DNA of 64,000 nucleotides from Acestrorhynchus altus (lineage: Eukaryota; Chordata; Actinopteri; Characiformes; Acestrorhynchidae). Under the pieces are notes generated by a model, which worked only from the letters and a program-made list of their open reading frames with translations, had not been told where the DNA came from and did not search any database. Shown here one piece after another: positions 22,682 through 35,040 of the stretch. The first letter of the stretch is position 1; each line of letters starts with the position of its first letter. Where the stretch lies: the NCBI GenBank assembly GCA_034509495.1, contig CM067510.1, positions 31,563,371 through 31,627,370 of the forward strand, given 5' to 3'. The translations under genes were made by a program, and so were the position numbers.

Positions 22682-22733
<52 letters not shown>
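22682..22733 (+). repeat. (CA)n microsatellite
   Basis: A pure CA run of about 52 bp. Confidence 0.95.
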
Positions 22734-22734
<1 letters not shown>

Positions 22735-23045
22735 CCATATCAACTCAAATTATCTTCAGTCAAAGCTGTTTTCTGACAAATCCCCAACAGACTGCACTTC
22801 CTCTCGATCTAAACGACCCAGCACAATAAAAACAACGGCAAGCAAACAACCAGGCCTGAAAAGAGAGAGAGAGAGAGGGAGAGAGAGAGCGAGAGAGACA
22901 CTGCTGTGACCTGAGGCACCATCTGGAGAGCAAGAGAGAGAGAGAGCAACTGACAGACAGAGAGAGAGAGCTATTGAGATTCATGCCTTCCCCTGACACC
23001 AGGATTTAAACAATGGCTTTGTTTACCGGCACTCTAATGGAGCCC

Positions 23046-23049
<4 letters not shown>

Positions 23050-23119
<70 letters not shown>
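23050..23119 (+). repeat. (CA)n microsatellite, about 70 bp
   Basis: An uninterrupted CA run, the longest on this strand in the left half of the window. Confidence 0.95.
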
Positions 23120-23121
<2 letters not shown>

Positions 23122-23145
23122 GTATATTCTTTCATAAGTTCATAC

Positions 23146-23515
23146 AGGCCTGTAACAATAACTGCTTTTAGGGAGAATAAATTCTCCTAGAAATAATTAT
23201 GATAAATGGTCTTAAAATGACAATATTGTTGTTTATGCCGTGATGTGACAAAGGCATAGTAATGCCGTTACATCCTTTTAAAGAGCATAAACATTTTTAA
23301 GAAGTAATAATTAAGAACATTCAAACATTACATTCTATTAAACGGTTAAATATTCCCAAATGTTCCGGAGGGAACTGCGCAGTCTTTAGCACATATCTTC
23401 TATCAGGCCGTAGTGAAATTCAGCCACATGTGAAGTCAGGCGCCGTGTGCATGACTGGAAGCCTCTTGTATCTCATGAATAAAGTGAAAGACTACAGCAG
23501 CAGCAGGCTATTATG
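23146..23515 (+). repeat. family B dispersed repeat copy
   Basis: It starts 'ggcctgtaacaataactg', then 'ctcctagaaataattatga' and 'tggtcttaaaatgacaat', and later 'gaaagactacagcagcag'. The order matches the copy at 37.3 kb. It is noncoding. Confidence 0.75.
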
Positions 23516-24144
23516 CACAATTACACACAACACTTAATACCACAGTCATCGAAAGTCGGAATCAATGATCTCAGCATGCCCACGTGCATACACAAATGCC
23601 AATGCGTGCCTGCCACCACCATACTTCACCTCGTTTCCAGTATCAGTAGAAAAAGGAAATCGCCAAATGGACGTTGTGCGATAAAAAGACTGTATTAAAA
23701 ATGCCACGGCATTCCGACTGCTGCTCTCGGGTCATTTTAGAGATTGTATATGCCTATTATCAAGGCGACTTGGCTCTACTTATGCCAAAAGCTTGTAGCT
23801 TGTTCTCAAAACAAGACAGAAGTGTGGGCAAGGCCAAGACACTGCCAACTGTGCCGTCAACCCATCCTGCTGTGGGAAAAACAAATGGGAGAGCGGGTTC
23901 TCAATAAAAACAAGCATGTACGCCAGGCCTGCGACTCTCATCACTGAGGGAAAGGTTGAGGCAGCGCAGTACAATGCTCGCAGTGATTAGAGCGAGGCAC
24001 GACGGCACACGCGGAGCCTGGCAGGCCGTCTCTACCAGCTCTCTGCTGACAGCAGAGAGATAGAGGCCTTGGTTGTGTAAGAGAGCGCCGAGGGAATGCC
24101 GGGCCTGCTGTCACCTTGAAAACCAGCCACGGTTACACGGTAAA
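23516..24144. other. unique intronic block, possibly constrained
   Basis: This non-repetitive stretch has no long frame that resembles a protein. The part at 23690-23790 has the mixed composition of noncoding conserved elements, but this is a visual impression only. Confidence 0.4.
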
Positions 24145-24620
24145 TACACTGACCTACCATAACATTATGATGACACGTGACGGTGTGTTACGTGTGTGTT
24201 GTGCTGGTACGGGTGGAACGGACACAGCGGTGCTGCTGGAGTGTTTAAACCCCTCGGTGCTAAACTGCCGATCGTCCACAAACCAGAAATGTCCAGGCAA
24301 CAGCGTCCAATGAACACTGATGAACCACACTTTACATCTACATCTACCAAGTAGGGGTGTCCAATAGAGTGGACGCAGTGTTTAAGCACTCCAGCAGCAC
24401 TGCTGCGTCCGATCCACTCGTACCGGCGCAACAGACACCAACACACTACCACCATGTCAGTGTGACTGCAGTGCTGAGAATGACCCACCACCCACATCAC
24501 AGCTGCTCTGTGGTGGTCCTGTGGGGTCCTGACCATTGAAGATCAGGAGAATAAAGTCTGCAGAGAAACAGATGAACTACAGTCTGGAACGCTAGATCCA
24601 CAAAGTGCTCCTGTGTGGAA
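24145..24620. mobile_element. foldback element copy 2 with Tc1-like left terminus
   Basis: The left end reads tacactgacctaccataaca, close to the terminal repeat of known fish Tc1 elements. The body then has 'tggtacgggtggaacggaca' pairing with 'gtccgatccactcgtaccgg', and the right arm ends 'ctgtggtggtcctgtggggt' and 'ataaagtctgcagagaaac'. The outermost part of the left arm is missing compared with the copy at 10588-11141. Confidence 0.82.
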
Positions 24621-25595
24621 AAAGGATGTGGTCATCATGTGATAGCTTTGTTCGCATATGCTGCAATAAAAACTGTACTTGTACTGTCAGGACCTCGTGT
24701 ACCATGACTCGTGAACAAATACAGCAACGAAAAGATCTGGATCGTGCAACCTGAGAATGCACGGCAGAAATGTCTAATCTTTACGCTGATCTGAGCGCTG
24801 GATTCGGTCATCTGTTGAGTTTAGGAGGCCCATCAGATGGGAGAAAGAAAGCATGTGTGCTGTGGATTGTGAGCCTGGGAGGCCTCTGGTATTTATGGCT
24901 CCAGATTGCAATCGGAGAGCAGGTGTGAGAGCTCAGCCTGTGCAAGCTCTGTTTTCTACATGGCATTTCCTGTGAGGGAAGGACGGAGGAAGATAGACAG
25001 ACAGAGAGACCACCCGACCAGCCAGTGAGGAGTGTGAAAACACACTGGTTCACTGACGCGTAGATTCAAGATTCATACTTCAATGTGCATGTTCAAGCCC
25101 CCTTCCTGTGCACAGCTCCTACAGTCCCATTTACATTAGAACCCCTACAGATATGGACGGCACACTTTTCCGTGAAGCGGATCCTGGTAGATACAGTCCA
25201 AATGTCTATACTTCGGCAGGTATGTACATGGAAAACATCAGATCTCCTCTGGTTTTGCTATAAAAGAGCTCCCAGTTTATGGAATTATTTCATTCGAGCC
25301 TAGAAACATGTAGAGTTCAGGGAGGAACCACAGGTTTACAGACCTTTCTGGCTCATTGTTAAGTCTGTCCCTGAGGCCTGAGACACGCGGGGAAAACAAA
25401 CGGCGATTAAAAAGCAAGATTTGATGAACAATTAACAATAAAATATGATATTCCTGGTGGCCAGACACTTTAATGACGCCAGTTGATCACGTTTCATGGG
25501 CTTGGACATGAAAATCCCTTGAGGGGTGTAGACCGTGAAGCACTTTCTGCAGAATAAATCTTCTTAAATAACCTCTATTCATTTATTGGATCGTG
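24621..25595. other. unique intronic sequence, nothing recognised
   Basis: About 1 kb with no repeat, RNA or supported exon. Confidence 0.45.
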
Positions 25596-25599
25596 ATTT

Positions 25600-25985
25600 T
25601 GTGCATCTCTAAAGAGTTTTCATAACTCAGGATCAGAGTAACCTACAGACATGACATCATAAACTACACGACTCACTATCTAAAGCTCAACCTGCATACA
25701 GACTCGGACGGATCAGCGAGAGGGGGCAGGGGTGCGGTCACAGACCAAGATGTTGGGTTATAGAGGAAAAATGAGAAAGGAGGGGCTGTTTGCTCTCTTT
25801 CTTTGCTTCCACAGTGCTCAAATTTCAGAATAAAAGTCCTGAGAATGAATAATACTGACATAAATAATAAAAATGCAGGACAGGTTGGTGCATAATCAAT
25901 TTCCAACAGGATTTCTATGACAAAGTGTTTTGTACTCCTTACGAGCAAATGTTTTATGTCAAATTAAGAAAATAACCAACATCGT
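25600..25985 (+). repeat. family A dispersed repeat copy
   Basis: The landmarks are 'aactcaggatcagagtaacc', 'ctcaacctgcatacagactc', a single degenerate GC-box unit (gagagggggcaggggtg), 'gttatagaggaaaaatgaga' and 'ttcagaataaaagtcctgag'. The 52-bp unit is not tandemly repeated here. Confidence 0.85.
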
Positions 25986-26702
25986 TAGCCTAGGGTTCCA
26001 CTAAGTGGGTAGGATACACATTGCTTTTGTCTATGTAGGTGTTGGTTGGCACACCATGAGCACAGTCAGGAAGTGCATTGAAGATGATGAGTGCTGTCAA
26101 ACTCTTTCCCTGCACTGAATCATTTCTCAAAGAACCTCAACTGAGTCAGTTCAGTGATTCACACTGCAATAGAACAACGTGCATGCTATTGTGAAAGAAA
26201 GTGACCATGAGTTCGTGGAAGTATGAGTGTGAAACCAGTCAGCATTTCTCTTTGTACTAATGCGACTCACACGTGCCCCAAGAGGAGGTCTGGCCAGCGC
26301 TCCGCTCCGGTCAACGGGACGGGGATTTCCGCACAGCGCACTAATAAAGCCGTATAGAGGTGGCAAGCACAGATGCCCTCACAGCTGATTTGGTCACAAA
26401 CTCCACATGCATGAAAGTATCTACAGGAACAATGCTCCAGACAACACCGTGTCCCTCGCATGAATAATAAGTGCGCTGCTCTACACTTGGCTTTGCCGTA
26501 CACCGCCTCGGCTTGCCTAAATTCTGTATGATTTATTCGGCTTGACTGAAACACAGACATCTCCACTGCACTGCTAAAAGAGGCCCTTCAGCCAGACTCC
26601 ACCGTCTGAACAAAAATAAGGGGGGTAGGGGTGAGAAAGGGACGGGTGGGGTAGTGAGAATTTTTCAACGTCCAAAAAAAACGTTTTCAGCAAAGCACAG
26701 AA

Positions 26703-26705
<3 letters not shown>
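25986..26705. other. unique intronic sequence, nothing recognised
   Basis: Ordinary sequence. A G-rich strand patch at 26618-26655 precedes the poly(A) tract. Confidence 0.45.

Positions 26706-26748
<43 letters not shown>
26706..26748 (+). repeat. 43-base pure A tract
   Basis: An uninterrupted run of A, unusual for an intron unless it is the tail of a recent retroposed sequence or a replication or assembly slip. The phenylalanine-rich frames opposite it are artefacts. Confidence 0.95.
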
Positions 26749-26749
<1 letters not shown>

Positions 26750-26769
26750 ACAAACTAACCCCAGGATTA

Positions 26770-27225
26770 AACATTTGCTTTTAGTGGATGATGAGGTCCT
26801 GCTGGCTTCATCGAACCGGGACCTCCAACTCTTGCTGGATCCATTTGCGGCTCCACATCCGAGGCCACGGTACTCAGCCGGAAAAGAGTGCAATGCCCTC
26901 TATAGGTTTGGAATGAGTTCACGAAAGAAAGATGGAGCAAGAGGTCGGTACAGCATCTGTAATGTCGCAGACTCTAAGCAGACCCTTCTACGTTTACATC
27001 GGCTGGACGCCTCTCTTATGAGGTGTTCTGGGCATGTCCGAAGACGAGGAGGAGGCCCTTAGAAAGACCCAGGGCACTCTGGAGGGATTATATATCTCAT
27101 CTGCCCTGGGAACACTTTGGAATCCTCCTAGAAGAGCTGGAAAAGGTGGCTGGGGAGAGGGAGGTCTGGGCCTCTTTACTTATGCTGCTGCACCCGTGAC
27201 CTGGAGCCTGGATAAGTGGTAGTTA
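26770..27225 (+). pseudogene. non-LTR retrotransposon fragment (RT motif plus 3' end)
   Basis: The frame from 26775 reads LLVDDEVLLASSNRDLQLLL, the reverse-transcriptase segment around the F/YADD-like catalytic loop, here VDD. After an internal deletion comes a block with 'tgttctgggcatgtccgaag', and then 'ctgggaacactttggaatcc' and 'ggtctgggcctctttactta', the same 3' end as the LINE at 20443-20940. Frameshifts separate the blocks. It is a dead, internally deleted copy on the plus strand. Confidence 0.88.
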
Positions 27226-28060
27226 CTTATTTATTTGAAAACACAGGGCAGTGGACTGTGGTTGAAGTTATTTTTTTTTCATAGCCAGACGAGTTAAAGC
27301 ATAATATTCAGGGGATTTTGAGTATGTCAGCAGTCTAACGCATTCGCACTATGATCCGAATCCAGGGTCACGCTGCTTGCTATCAGCAGTTGAGAGAGTC
27401 TGAAAGAGCAAAACTGGCCATGCCCTCTCTGGGTGGGTAGATGGCGCTCTCTCTCCTGGTCGGCACAGCTGCTTGTAAGCCGTTGTGTTGGAGCTGGGGA
27501 CCAGACGCTTTCCTCCAAGCGCATTGGCTGCCCAGCGATGATGCAATGGCGGCACTTTGACTAGAGGTAACGGTTGATACACAACGGAGAAGCTCGTCTT
27601 CACCCGACTACTGTCGGGAGCACTGTACGTAACACGGGGAGGGTCCAAATTGGGGGGGAAATTTACATGATTTCTTTGAGCTGTTAATGCAGGATCACTC
27701 GAGTGGACGCATGAACAACACACAGACACAAAGCTGTCACTGTCATAATTCATGCACGAAAGGGTTAAATATATACAGGATGGCCACAATCCACTGTACA
27801 CGCGCCATCAGACGTGTTAGCACTTTAGTGGAAGGTCTTGGTAAATAGAGCTGCATCTTTAATTTGATGCAGAGTGGTGCCAAACACTGGCGGAGCGAGT
27901 TGTGTGATGGCAGTGGTCCAAATTATTAATGGGTTATTACCGGGAGAAAGCCTGCCTAATATCAGCAGTTTAAACGATCATTAAGATTACTGTCCCATTT
28001 GTCATCTTTATTACAATGGCTCAGCAGTCTCGGGGTTTACTGGCAGGAAAACTCAGCAGG
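27226..28060. other. unique intronic sequence with a constrained-looking block
   Basis: No exon is recognised. The part at 27880-28010 is AT-rich with homeodomain-like TAAT cores and no repeat similarity inside this window. A 150-codon minus-strand frame at 27349-27801 has no recognisable motif. Confidence 0.4.
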
Positions 28061-28061
28061 T

Positions 28062-28062
<1 letters not shown>

Positions 28063-28130
<68 letters not shown>
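28063..28130 (+). repeat. (GT)n microsatellite 1 of a pair
   Basis: A pure GT run of about 68 bp, followed after about 140 bp of unique sequence by a second one. Confidence 0.95.
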
Positions 28131-28133
<3 letters not shown>

Positions 28134-28269
28134 AGCAATCTGTGGGTGGTCAGAAAGAAGAGCGAGTGACAGGGAACAGCACCTGCACGCCACAGATAAG
28201 TGTGTTTGTACTGAGCAGCAGCCTCAGCTCACACGGCCTGCTCAGCGATTCACAAACGGCGCCAGCAAT

Positions 28270-28271
<2 letters not shown>

Positions 28272-28340
<69 letters not shown>
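28272..28340 (+). repeat. (GT)n microsatellite 2 of a pair
   Basis: A pure GT run of about 69 bp, in the same orientation as the preceding run. Confidence 0.95.
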
Positions 28341-28341
<1 letters not shown>

Positions 28342-28530
28342 AGGTGCAATGAAGTCCCGCCTCGTTTAGATCCAAACTGTAAACTCTCTCGGCTACACAG
28401 AACATTCTGCTCCGAGTAAACGCACCTGACCTCCGTGACCTCAAGCGAGTCATTTCATTCCGAACGAATCACTTTATCTCAAGATTCTATTCAATCTGAT
28501 TCAGAATCTATTAGTAATCAATCGTACACA
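28341..28530. other. unique spacer
   Basis: Short unique sequence between the GT arrays and the family A copy. Nothing is recognised. Confidence 0.4.
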
Positions 28531-28534
28531 GCGA

Positions 28535-28975
28535 TCCATGTGCTGAGGGCACATTCTCTAGGCTTCGTAACTCAGGATCAGAGTAACCCACAGACATGAT
28601 GGACAGAATTATCCTTATATGTTTCAACAATTAACCGTTCCAACTGCCAAAGGGGCTTCCAGTGCATGTTTACTGCCCTGTCCACATGTACATGCGCAAC
28701 CTGCATACAGACGCCGACTGATCCGTGGGAGGGGGCGTGGCTAATGAAGTCACTGACCCACATATTGGGTTATAGAGGAAAATGAGAAGGGAGGAGCTAC
28801 TTGTTCTTTTTCCTTACAGAGTTCAAATTTCTGAATAAAAGTCCTGAAATTTTGAATGGAAATCACAAATATTTAAATTCTCCTAATTTTTTTAACTATT
28901 AAACGCATTTTTTGGTGAATAAAAAGTACATCAACCTATCAAAACATCCCACTAAACTGCTTTCTGGTTCGAAAT
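28535..28975 (+). repeat. family A dispersed repeat copy
   Basis: 'aactcaggatcagagtaacc', 'ttccagtgcatgtttactgc', 'acctgcatacagacgccgac', one GC-box-like unit (gggagggggcgtgg), 'acatattgggttatagagga' and 'ttctgaataaaagtcctgaa' occur in order. It ends in a 'tttttggtgaataaaaagta' tail. Confidence 0.87.
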
Positions 28976-29879
28976 GTAAATTTAGACCTCACACATCTAC
29001 GACTAGATGCAGTACTTGTCCTAGACCGCATCAGTACCAAAAGACAAATCCAGAGAAGCTCATAAATAGGACAGTGAGTGGTCAAGCTGATCACGGTGTA
29101 ATTGTGGACCACCGCTGTAAATGCATACCCATGCATCAGAGGAGCAGCTGCTGTGGGATCTAATCAGCGCTCGGAGTGAGTGAAGGTGGACGCGAGCTCC
29201 TGATCACATCTGCTAATGGATTTCGCAACATTATGGATCCCGGTTGCTGCATTACTAAATCTAATTGCGGGCGATAGGGGCCGTGGATTGATCTTCCAGC
29301 ACGGTGGAGAAGGATAAATAAGAGACGAGAGCGCTAGTGAGAGGGAGGGAGAGATGGAGAAAAGGCACAAGCAGCAAACGAATGACATAACGGCAAGCCA
29401 TGTTAGAAAACATCACACGCCGGCCCCCAGCAACAAGCTCACGCGATGTTGAAGCATCACCAGAAATATATCCGGAGCAGGAAAGGAAGCTGAACAGCGG
29501 CAGTAGTCCGGGCTATTTTTCTCTCTCTCTCCGTCCAATTTTTTCACAGGACTCTCACTCGCATGTCCATGCACAGGATAAATCTGCTCCGGAATCAGCA
29601 TCCGTTCAGATTAAATGAGATACGGAAGCTTCTGGGACTAAAACGGGGAGTAAAATGATGATTATAGTGCATCTCGGTGATGAGCAGACAAACACACATT
29701 AGAGAGCGTCTCCCCGCTCTAAAAATAGAGCATTAAGAGGATGCCGCTAATTGATCAGTGCTGAAGCCTCTCGGGAACACCGCTGGACTAACTAGGACAG
29801 AGTCGGTCACACTGTGGAGTGGGCTCAAGAGCGCCACCCAGGGACAACATTCAGAACAGCAAGATGAAGGGGAATACGA
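28976..29879. other. unique intronic sequence, partly constrained-looking
   Basis: No repeat is found. The block at 29165-29310 is non-repetitive and balanced in composition. No exon or RNA gene is recognised. Confidence 0.4.
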
Positions 29880-30135
29880 CAGGAAAAATAAGAGAGAGCG
29901 TGGCAGGGAAAACAAGGCCGAGAGAGCGAGAAAGGGCGAGAAAGAATGAGAGAATGTGAGTGACAGAAGGATACTGAGAGAGGATATGAGTGAGCGCGAG
30001 AGCAAGAGAGATTAAAGAAGAGCATCAAAGAAGAGAGACAAACACGAGAGACAGAAAAGAGGAGAAAAAGGTAGAGGGAGAAAAAAAGTGAGAGAAAGCA
30101 AGAGAAAGAGGGAGGAAACGAAAAAAGAAAAGAAA
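29880..30135 (+). repeat. about 255-bp polypurine tract
   Basis: It is almost entirely A and G on the plus strand (irregular gaga, gaaa and ggaaa units) with few interruptions. This sequence class can form triplex (H-) DNA. Long serine/leucine/phenylalanine-rich frames on the minus strand (29733-30235) are its translation. Confidence 0.85.
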
Positions 30136-30240
30136 TATTCTTGCAGATCCAATTAAATACTTTTTCATTCAACCTCTGGAGCTGCACCATTCCCAACAGG
30201 CTATATACTCCTCGCCTGGCGATGAGACACACCAATTAAG

Positions 30241-30247
<7 letters not shown>

Positions 30248-30288
<41 letters not shown>
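30248..30288 (+). repeat. (CA)n microsatellite
   Basis: A pure CA run of about 41 bp. Confidence 0.95.
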
Positions 30289-30292
<4 letters not shown>

Positions 30293-30299
30293 GCTGCTG

Positions 30300-31125
30300 G
30301 TGTCGTTAAAGCAGAACAGAGGGAGACATTAAAGGCAGGCGGCACGTCTTCTCTATGACTTTTGTCCATTTAACAAAACAATTAATGTGATTAAAACACA
30401 GCTCCTGCATTCACACGGCGTCCACTGCTGTGCCCGGCCCCCGGCTCGGCTGGACGCTTCTCTCCGAGGAGATGGAGCGCTGTGAAAATGTCGGCACGGC
30501 GGGCAGCATCTCGGCCGCTGTGCAAAGCTGGTTAACGCGCTGGAAGCGTGGAGGGGGTTGCAGGTTAGTGGAGGCTGTGAGCAGCATAGCAATGACCAGC
30601 ACATCAGCATCAGGCCACAGGAGACACACACACACACACACACAGACGGAGAGAGAGGGGAAACAGGCAATGAGAGAGACAGACCAAGACCAATCCTGTT
30701 TAATGTTTTCGTAGATATTGTTATCTACAAAGTGCCTCTGTTTCAGATGTCAAAATGAACAGAATTTACACGTCTGACTGCTGCATTGTGAACCATATCT
30801 GCCCAAATCTGACCGCTGCTCGTTCCCGTTACACCATAACTCGAGACCTCCCTGACCTTGCAGCTTCTCTAACGACTGGGCTCCAGCTGCACGTGGACCA
30901 AGCCATGCTGACTCCTACATGAGAGTCTAGCGAACGCCCTGTCAGTCAGATAAACGACACAAACAACAAGAGCTACAGCAGAAACCACAGACAATATCAG
31001 ACCTCCCGATGAAACTGAGTATGATAACAGGACGATAATAAACATACAAATTTAATACAATACATCTGATTATGTAATAGAAACTAGTTTCCTTTTTAAC
31101 TCGTAGAACAGAGATTTGCAGGGCA
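30300..31125. other. unique intronic sequence with a GC/CpG-rich block
   Basis: Bases 30410-30570 are the most CpG-dense unique sequence noticed in the window. They include an ATG-initiated plus-strand frame (MERCENVGTAGSISAAVQSW...) ending near a CAG/GTTAGT donor-like site at about 30563. The frame matches no family I know. A (CA)n tract is at 30625-30644. Confidence 0.4.
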
Positions 31126-31129
31126 GGTT

Positions 31130-31395
31130 CATGCGGTTTTCCAGGCTTCATATCTCAGGATTAGATCTAAACACTGCTTCTGGCCTGATGAATTATCAGT
31201 GCGTAATCAAGCTCAGAATTCAGCTGAAATCCACTCGTTTCCAACTGAATCAACTCCCACTTTAAATGCCGAAGGAGCTTCCGGTGCATGTTTACTGCTC
31301 TGTCCATGCCTCCACCTGCACAAAGACTCCGGCTGATCAGCGAAAGGGGGGGCAAGGCTTATGACCTCACTGACCCGCACTGAGTTTCACCCTGC
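31130..31395 (+). repeat. family A dispersed repeat, diverged copy
   Basis: 'cttcatatctcaggattaga', 'ttccggtgcatgtttactgc' and a degenerate GC-box unit (gcgaaagggggggcaagg) are in family A order. It is truncated after the GC-box region. Confidence 0.78.
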
Positions 31396-31874
31396 TGAGC
31401 CAAACAATGAAGGCATGCAGCATTAAAAGATCCATGCAGCTCAAAGCCTTTCATTAAAGAAATCGATATCATTTCATTGCAGCCGGTCTGGATCAGCTGA
31501 CTCTGCGGTTCGGCCTTAGCTTAAGAACAAGCACCGCAAGACGGTGAACTTTGAGACGAACCTGCTGGACTCTGGCCTGGCATGGCCGCTGGGAAGTGTG
31601 CTGAGAAACTAATTTTAGAAAGGCCGGCGAAAACTCTTTTTGGAAGAAATTAAATGTCTAGAAAGAGATCGACGAGGCTGAAATAATGTTAAGCGACAGC
31701 TTCAAGAAGCATCTATTTCCCATCAAGGTCAGACCTGTCAACCTATTTCAGAGCAAGAGCGTGAGAGTGAGGGAGCAAGTGAGAAAGAGCGCGAGAGTGA
31801 GAGAGCCATGAGCAGCCACCGTGTCCTGAATCCCTATCCACCAATGGGTGAGTGAGCATAGATGTGTACGGATA
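31396..31874. other. unique intronic block, possibly constrained
   Basis: It is non-repetitive, with AT-rich runs such as 'gaaactaattttagaaagg' at about 31604. There is no coding frame. A short GA-rich patch (31745-31805) follows. Confidence 0.4.
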
Positions 31875-31901
31875 TGTGTGTGTGTGTGTGTGTGTGTGTG
31901 T
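31875..31901 (+). repeat. (TG)n microsatellite
   Basis: A pure TG run of about 27 bp. Confidence 0.95.
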
Positions 31902-32680
31902 ACCCTGGGGCCAGCACAGCATCTCCAAAAATAACCCTTTGCTTCTGAAGCTTTCCACTGAAGCAAGAGTGCAAAGACAGGTTCTGTTATAATGACATCT
32001 CGGTAGATTTTCCGTACTGAACTGCTCGGCACACCGCGATTCCTCGCAAACCAGCGAGTGTTAGGTCCACATTTCATCGGCGCGCCGCAAAAATGCAGCA
32101 CAGAAACTAATTAAACCCACAGCACAGAAACGGCTTCGGCTGGAAGGTCTCTTCACAGGAAAACAAGGCCGTCCCAAAGAGCAACGGGTGGGCCAATGAA
32201 ATGCGACACAACACGCATATCAAAAAAAGATGCCATATCATATTATAAACAACCACCATCTGCGTACAGTAACGACACAAGAAGCTGATTGGCTGTGAGC
32301 CTCTTATGACCTCATAATTGGTTTGTTATACTGGTTTTATGAATCCTTTTATGAATGGTTTTGTTTATTTACCAAATGTTAAATCAAATTCGATCAAATG
32401 TATTTAATTGTGTAGACCAGTAGAGGATGGTTTTTGTGGGCGGAGCTTAACAGCTGGCAAGTTGCGGTTCCCACAGTGGTGTCAAATGCACGAAAATGGA
32501 GATATGGATCATCTGGACGTCTTTTCCAGTTATTTTAACAGCTGGTCAGCAAAAGACAGGTTGTATACTAATAAACTAACTCTTTGCAATGGGGGGGAGG
32601 TTTCCTGACCACTGCCCACTGTCGGGTCATCCAAGCTCTGACATTCAGCAGTGCAACGAGACTTTTGGCATTTATTTTCT
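31902..32680. other. unique intronic sequence, nothing recognised
   Basis: No repeat or supported exon is seen. Confidence 0.45.
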
Positions 32681-33875
<1,195 letters not shown>

Positions 33876-33879
33876 CCAT

Positions 33880-34160
33880 AGCAAAAACCATTTTCTAGGT
33901 TTCATAACTCAGGATCAGAGTAACCCAAAGACATGATGGACATATCATAGCAAAACACAGAAACCTCACTGGTTTCTAAATGAATAAAATCCCAGTTAAA
34001 ATGCCAAAGCAGATTCCAGTTCCAAGTCAGATTTAAACAAACAAAAAATTCATACAAATTCTTTTCATATTTACATCTCAAATTAAGACAAATTTGAGTA
34101 TCCTAGGATCTCCTGAAAATATCAATATCTGGTATTGGTCTCGGGTTCTAAAGGTTAAGT
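33880..34160 (+). repeat. family A dispersed repeat, internally deleted copy
   Basis: The head block 'aactcaggatcagagtaacc' is at about 33906 and the tail block ('ctggtattggtctcgggttc') near 34130. The central GC-box and 'tattgggttatagagg' regions are deleted. Confidence 0.75.
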
Positions 34161-34294
34161 GTCACAGGATCCAGACGCAGTGTTTAAGGGCTGGAAACTG
34201 TGTTGCAGCTGAAGGGAAATGACTGGTCTTATCTCGGCGAGACTCCCTCTGATCACACTCATTTTCTAATCTCAATTTAGAGCAGACTTGCAGA

Positions 34295-34344
<50 letters not shown>

Positions 34345-35040
34345 TGAATTTAGTGTACAGAAGGTCAAGTCAGTCAGTAAGATTTGGGAACAGCACAGCT
34401 TATCTATATTTTACAGATGTGACCAACAACACAGCAAATCCTTACTTCATACTGTATTGTATTACTGTAGAATGTAATAGAATAAAGTTAAATCAACCTT
34501 TATTTTCACTCTGAGATACATTGAGGCCCCTCATTTCCAATGCAGCTGAGCATTTACACGCCAAAGGGATTGAAAAGAGAAATTAAGAATTAAATTTAAT
34601 AAGCGTTTAATAGGAAATTAAATGAAAAGGGCTTAAATGTTTTATTTTAAAAAAATGAGGACAAAAGAATAAGCATTTTAAATAATTTCACTCATATTAT
34701 ATATAATAAAGTAAATAAAGTCAAAATAAACAGAAGTAAACAAATCAAAAATTATCATAAAAATAAGAGTAAAAAGTAAAAGTTACAGAAAAATGATCAA
34801 ATTTAAGTGATAAAAATCATAATATGATCTAATTATGGACAGTAAGAATGACTAATGGTTATTAGATGTAATTGATGGCAATGAAAAAAAAAACATAAAA
34901 AAAATATTTTAAGTTGACAGCATTTTATATTTTTACTATGAAGTCAAATAAAAGGTAGTCATTTAGAGAAGTCTCCTTATCGATAAAATAGTCGATAGAA
35001 TAATCGATAGAAAAATAGTGGTGACATTTTCAAAAGTCAA
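34161..35040. other. AT-rich intronic sequence with a CA microsatellite
   Basis: (CA)n is at 34298-34340. The segment 34400-34990 is strongly A+T-rich with many aaat/taaa runs and no gene. Three closely spaced 'tcgataaa/tcgatagaa' repeats lie at 34980-35010. Confidence 0.5.
34298..34340 (+). repeat. (CA)n microsatellite
   Basis: A pure CA run of about 43 bp. Confidence 0.95.

Larger units (their letters stand above)
22356..23145. other. unique sequence with CA and GA microsatellites
   Basis: (CA)n lies at 22682-22733, an imperfect GA-rich tract at 22860-22970 and (CA)n at 23050-23119. No gene is recognised. Confidence 0.5.

Noticed and set aside
29733..30235. Serine/leucine/phenylalanine-rich minus-strand frames resembling membrane proteins
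   Set aside because: They result from the complement of the polypurine tract and have no defined transmembrane pattern.
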